Of a DNA stretch of 64,000 nt, positions 61,650 to 64,000 are shown piece by piece. The DNA comes from Oligoflexia bacterium. GTDB taxonomy: Bacteria > Bdellovibrionota_B > Oligoflexia > Oligoflexales > JAGOVF01. Within the stretch, counting starts at the first letter, position 1. The number at the start of each line of letters is the position of its first letter. The DNA lies in NCBI GenBank assembly GCA_030432875.1, contig JAUILP010000013.1, positions 1 to 64,000 on the forward strand. Direction: 5' to 3'. Made by a program: the position numbers and the translations under genes. The notes beneath the pieces are model-generated. The model saw only the letters and a program-made list of their open reading frames with translations, was not told the origin of the DNA and made no database searches.

Positions 61650-63484
61650 TGAAAGCGTGTCTAAATAATAAAACTTTAGTATTAGTAGCATTGATAATCT
61701 GGTCTCCTGACGCTATATGGGGCCAGGAAAACAATGCTCCTTTTGAAGCTCTGGCTGCACCTTCCCAGGCTCAATCCCAGGTACAGAGCGCAAATAATGC
61801 GCCTGTAAATTCGCCAAATACCAAGAACATAAATGAAGCAAATATGGGGCAAACCATAAATTCTGACGATGAGTTTTCTGGAGCAGAAAATGACTATACC
61901 TTAGACGATTTTTCTACGGCAGTTCAAGGGGAGGATGATCTTCCCGGTAATACAGAATTCAATGATACCGAGTCAAATGATACTCAAATGGTCGAGGAAG
62001 ATTTATTTCTGCCCGAAGGCGAAAACACTGTTCTTGAGGCTGATGATACGGTCCAAATAAATAATGCCTCGGGTAACGTGAATACCAATGTGACTACTAA
62101 TGAGCAGACGGCCAATACTCAAATTTTTACCTATACAAATAAGCCCGGCAACCCCCAAAATAATGCTCCCAATGCGGCCCCACCTTCGCCCCCGGTTACC
62201 CAGCAGCCCGCACAAAATATGAATGCCGCTTTACAAATTGGCGATAAACCACTCAATGCTGCCAATAACTCCTTTACACCGCCTGAACCTAATACTTATT
62301 CTCCCCCACCACCACCTGTTCCTGAGCCTGCCGCCGTGCCTGTTGCAGCTCCAGTATCGCTAAGCGAAACCCCTTATACTCAACCACCAATAATCCTAAA
62401 TGAAGCTCCTTTGCTGCCTGGCTCAATAAAGGAGCTCAATGAAGCCGAGGCACCGGCTGAATATACTATAGAGCGCGGGGATACTTTGTATGATATTTGT
62501 GAACAACTTATCAATAAACCCAGCTATTGGCCAAAACTTTGGGCTCTCAATCCCCATATTAAAAACCCCCATTTTTTAATGCCGGGGGTAAAAATCAAGT
62601 TCTTTAATCCGTCTTCTGAGGTCTCTCCCCATTTGGAGATTTTGCCGCAAGAAGACATCCCCATTGCCGCAGAAAATATTGAGCAAATAATCCTGGGGGA
62701 GCTCATCCCACCCATCCATGTCGCCGCCAGTACTACGGGGATTCTTTCTGGTGAAGAATTAGATGCTCTGGCAAATTATGCTCCTCTGTTACTCACTGCG
62801 GGAAAGGTTTATAAGTCAAATGATTTAATTACGAGAGTACCTGCCTTCGTTTACGAAGATGAAAAAGAACCAGTTGGTTACGTATATGCGGGAACTGAAG
62901 GGAATAATCTATTAAATTTTGGCGAAAAAATGCTTATTGAAATAGAAAGCAAAATTGATGTAGGGGCGTTATATTCGATTTTGCGCGAAGATGAGTCCTA
63001 TGATGGGGAAGGGTACCTTTATTACAATGCAGGAACAGTCAAAGTTAGCCAAATTTTAGCAGATGAAGACATGGCTATCGGTCTCGTTACAGAAACAATG
63101 ACCGGGATTAAAGCAAACGACATCATCGTGCCTTATATTTCCTCTGTTCGGGTTATAAGCAACATCAGTCAAGTCGGCTCTCTTTCTGACACCGATGCCG
63201 AAATCGTTGCTTTTGAAAAGATGGAGCAGGAAATTGGTGCAGACGGCAATTTTGTGGTGCTAAATAGAGGTGCGAGGTCCGGCATTACCCCAAACCAATA
63301 CTATGTCATTAGACAGCGTGCAGGGTATTGGTCGATGAATCGCTCAGTGGATATCGATAATTTTTTTGAAAATGTTGGCATCGTGCGCATTATTGATTCT
63401 ACCCCCACGGGTTCGGTGGGATATGTTGTAAAAACAAACGGGGAAATTCGCCGCGGTGATTTGGTTGGCACAAAACAAATGTAA
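61646..63484 (+). CDS. LysM-domain secreted protein with long disordered region
   Basis: 612 residues. Signal peptide ending near IWGQ, then about 230 residues rich in Asn, Pro, Ala, Gln and acidic residues (PNTYSPPPPPVPEPAAVP). A LysM domain follows (EYTIERGDTLYDICEQLINKPSYWPKLWALNPHI, near 273-325) that should hold the protein to peptidoglycan. The last 260 residues are beta-rich with no recognised family (NRGARSGITPNQYYVIRQRAG). Start overlaps the TPR lipoprotein gene (ATGA type), so both belong to one envelope unit. Confidence 0.82.
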   Translation: MMKACLNNKTLVLVALIIWSPDAIWGQENNAPFEALAAPSQAQSQVQSANNAPVNSPNTKNINEANMGQTINSDDEFSGAENDYTLDDFSTAVQGEDDLPGNTEFNDTESNDTQMVEEDLFLPEGENTVLEADDTVQINNASGNVNTNVTTNEQTANTQIFTYTNKPGNPQNNAPNAAPPSPPVTQQPAQNMNAALQIGDKPLNAANNSFTPPEPNTYSPPPPPVPEPAAVPVAAPVSLSETPYTQPPIILNEAPLLPGSIKELNEAEAPAEYTIERGDTLYDICEQLINKPSYWPKLWALNPHIKNPHFLMPGVKIKFFNPSSEVSPHLEILPQEDIPIAAENIEQIILGELIPPIHVAASTTGILSGEELDALANYAPLLLTAGKVYKSNDLITRVPAFVYEDEKEPVGYVYAGTEGNNLLNFGEKMLIEIESKIDVGALYSILREDESYDGEGYLYYNAGTVKVSQILADEDMAIGLVTETMTGIKANDIIVPYISSVRVISNISQVGSLSDTDAEIVAFEKMEQEIGADGNFVVLNRGARSGITPNQYYVIRQRAGYWSMNRSVDIDNFFENVGIVRIIDSTPTGSVGYVVKTNGEIRRGDLVGTKQM

Positions 63485-63491
63485 CGAGTAT

Positions 63492-64000
63492 TTAATGTAT
63501 TTCATCTGAGATGTTTTCTTTACAAGCCTCGCCCTGAATTATATTTCCAGACGCATAATCAACACGCCATCCAATCTGACTTTCGACATAGGATAAAAAT
63601 AGCCTTTGAACGTGCCAAAAGGCTGCATTAGGTCGCATCGTAGAAAATTTTTGGCTGCCGATGCTACGTATGGGCACCAGCCCTTTTACCGTAGAGCAAA
63701 CGAATGCTTCATCATATTTGGGAAGCTCATCAAAATATAGCGTTGCTTCCTGACAGGGTATGCCCGCATTTTTTAAAAGCATCAAAACAATATCTCTGGT
63801 CCGCCCAGCATAATAAGAGCCTTGAATAGAAGGTGTTTCAAAGGTGTAAGAATCACCCATGCGGGTCAGAAAAAAAATGTTGGCTGTGCTCGTTTCGTGG
63901 ATACGACCGTCATCACCAAGCCAGAGAATATCATCAAAACCAAGGGCACGAGACCTTAATAGCTCTCTAATAGATGCCCGATAGGCCCATGGTTTTATAT
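63492..64000 (-). CDS. Class IV aminotransferase (PabC/IlvE type), N-terminus outside window
   Basis: The track ORF stops at an internal Met, but the frame continues to the window edge: IKPWAYRASIRELLRSRALGFDDILWL, then DDGRIHETSTANIFFLTRMG. These are the class IV PLP blocks, with the Lys of IKPWAY in the place of the Schiff-base Lys, and ETSTANIF the phosphate-binding Glu-x-S/T-x-x-N-I-F motif. TSTVKG-like CSTVKGLVPI follows. It could be aminodeoxychorismate lyase or a branched-chain/D-amino-acid aminotransferase; the sequence seen does not decide. Convergent with the LysM gene. Confidence 0.85.
   Translation of the reverse strand, partial: IKPWAYRASIRELLRSRALGFDDILWLGDDGRIHETSTANIFFLTRMGDSYTFETPSIQGSYYAGRTRDIVLMLLKNAGIPCQEATLYFDELPKYDEAFVCSTVKGLVPIRSIGSQKFSTMRPNAAFWHVQRLFLSYVESQIGWRVDYASGNIIQGEACKENISDEIH

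Overview
The window is a stretch of chromosome from a Gram-negative bacterium with low-to-middling GC. Outer-membrane-type lipoprotein signals recur throughout (L-S/T/A-C-G style lipoboxes), alongside a type IV prepilin peptidase, RodZ, PlsB, PilZ and GGDEF proteins, a fused alpha/beta 2-oxoacid dehydrogenase E1 and many secreted proteins of unknown function. That mix suggests a Bdellovibrionota/Oligoflexia-like or other deltaproteobacteria-type lineage. This is inference from gene content only; no rRNA or tRNA gene was seen.

Layout. 1-2.8 kb: end of an ABC-exporter permease plus its periplasmic adaptor. 3.1-6.9 kb (minus): two tandem paralogous DUF1566 (Lcl-type) surface proteins and two small Cys-containing lipoproteins. 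7.1-12.1 kb: a nest of mobile DNA. It holds a decayed IS5/IS903-type transposase and a complete IS1634-type element with 23-bp perfect terminal inverted repeats. That element is inserted into a group II intron reverse transcriptase gene, and the intron itself sits inside an older transposase gene. Hairpin repeats lie at the breakpoints. 12.9-21.2 kb: rhodanese, RlhA-like U32 protein, a GH-A-fold lipoprotein, then a minus-strand run of prepilin peptidase, GGDEF, thioesterase and DUF4105 protein.

21.5-27.7 kb: mutS2, fused E1, rmuC. 27.8-34.8 kb: an IscA-like protein lacking two of its three cysteines, low-complexity and unknown secreted proteins, a trypsin-like lipoprotein, an EamA transporter, thioredoxin, DedA and a PilZ protein. 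35.0-41.8 kb: divergent UvrA paralogue, panB, dnaJ, queG, polyprenol-phosphate glycosyltransferase. 42.0-50.5 kb: Lys-rich secreted protein, ChaN-domain protein, a frameshifted small lipoprotein, a pabA-like amidotransferase, ctpA, TPR lipoprotein, rodZ-like gene. 50.6-50.86 kb: a strongly structured intergenic RNA candidate ending in a clear terminator and carrying GGA-loop hairpins of the type bound by CsrA. 51-58.5 kb: panC-plsB, rsgA, acyl-CoA dehydrogenase, a degenerate endonuclease/exonuclease/phosphatase-fold lipoprotein and a barrel-like protein. 58.7-63.5 kb: an envelope gene run (O-antigen-ligase-like, PilZ, TPR lipoprotein, LysM protein). The right edge cuts a class IV aminotransferase.

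The observations most worth following are the nested transposition record with an intron boundary readable to the base, a family of hairpins with a shared loop and covarying stems, the structured RNA between the rodZ-like gene and panC, a T7-tract frameshift in a lipoprotein, and a G17 homopolymer.
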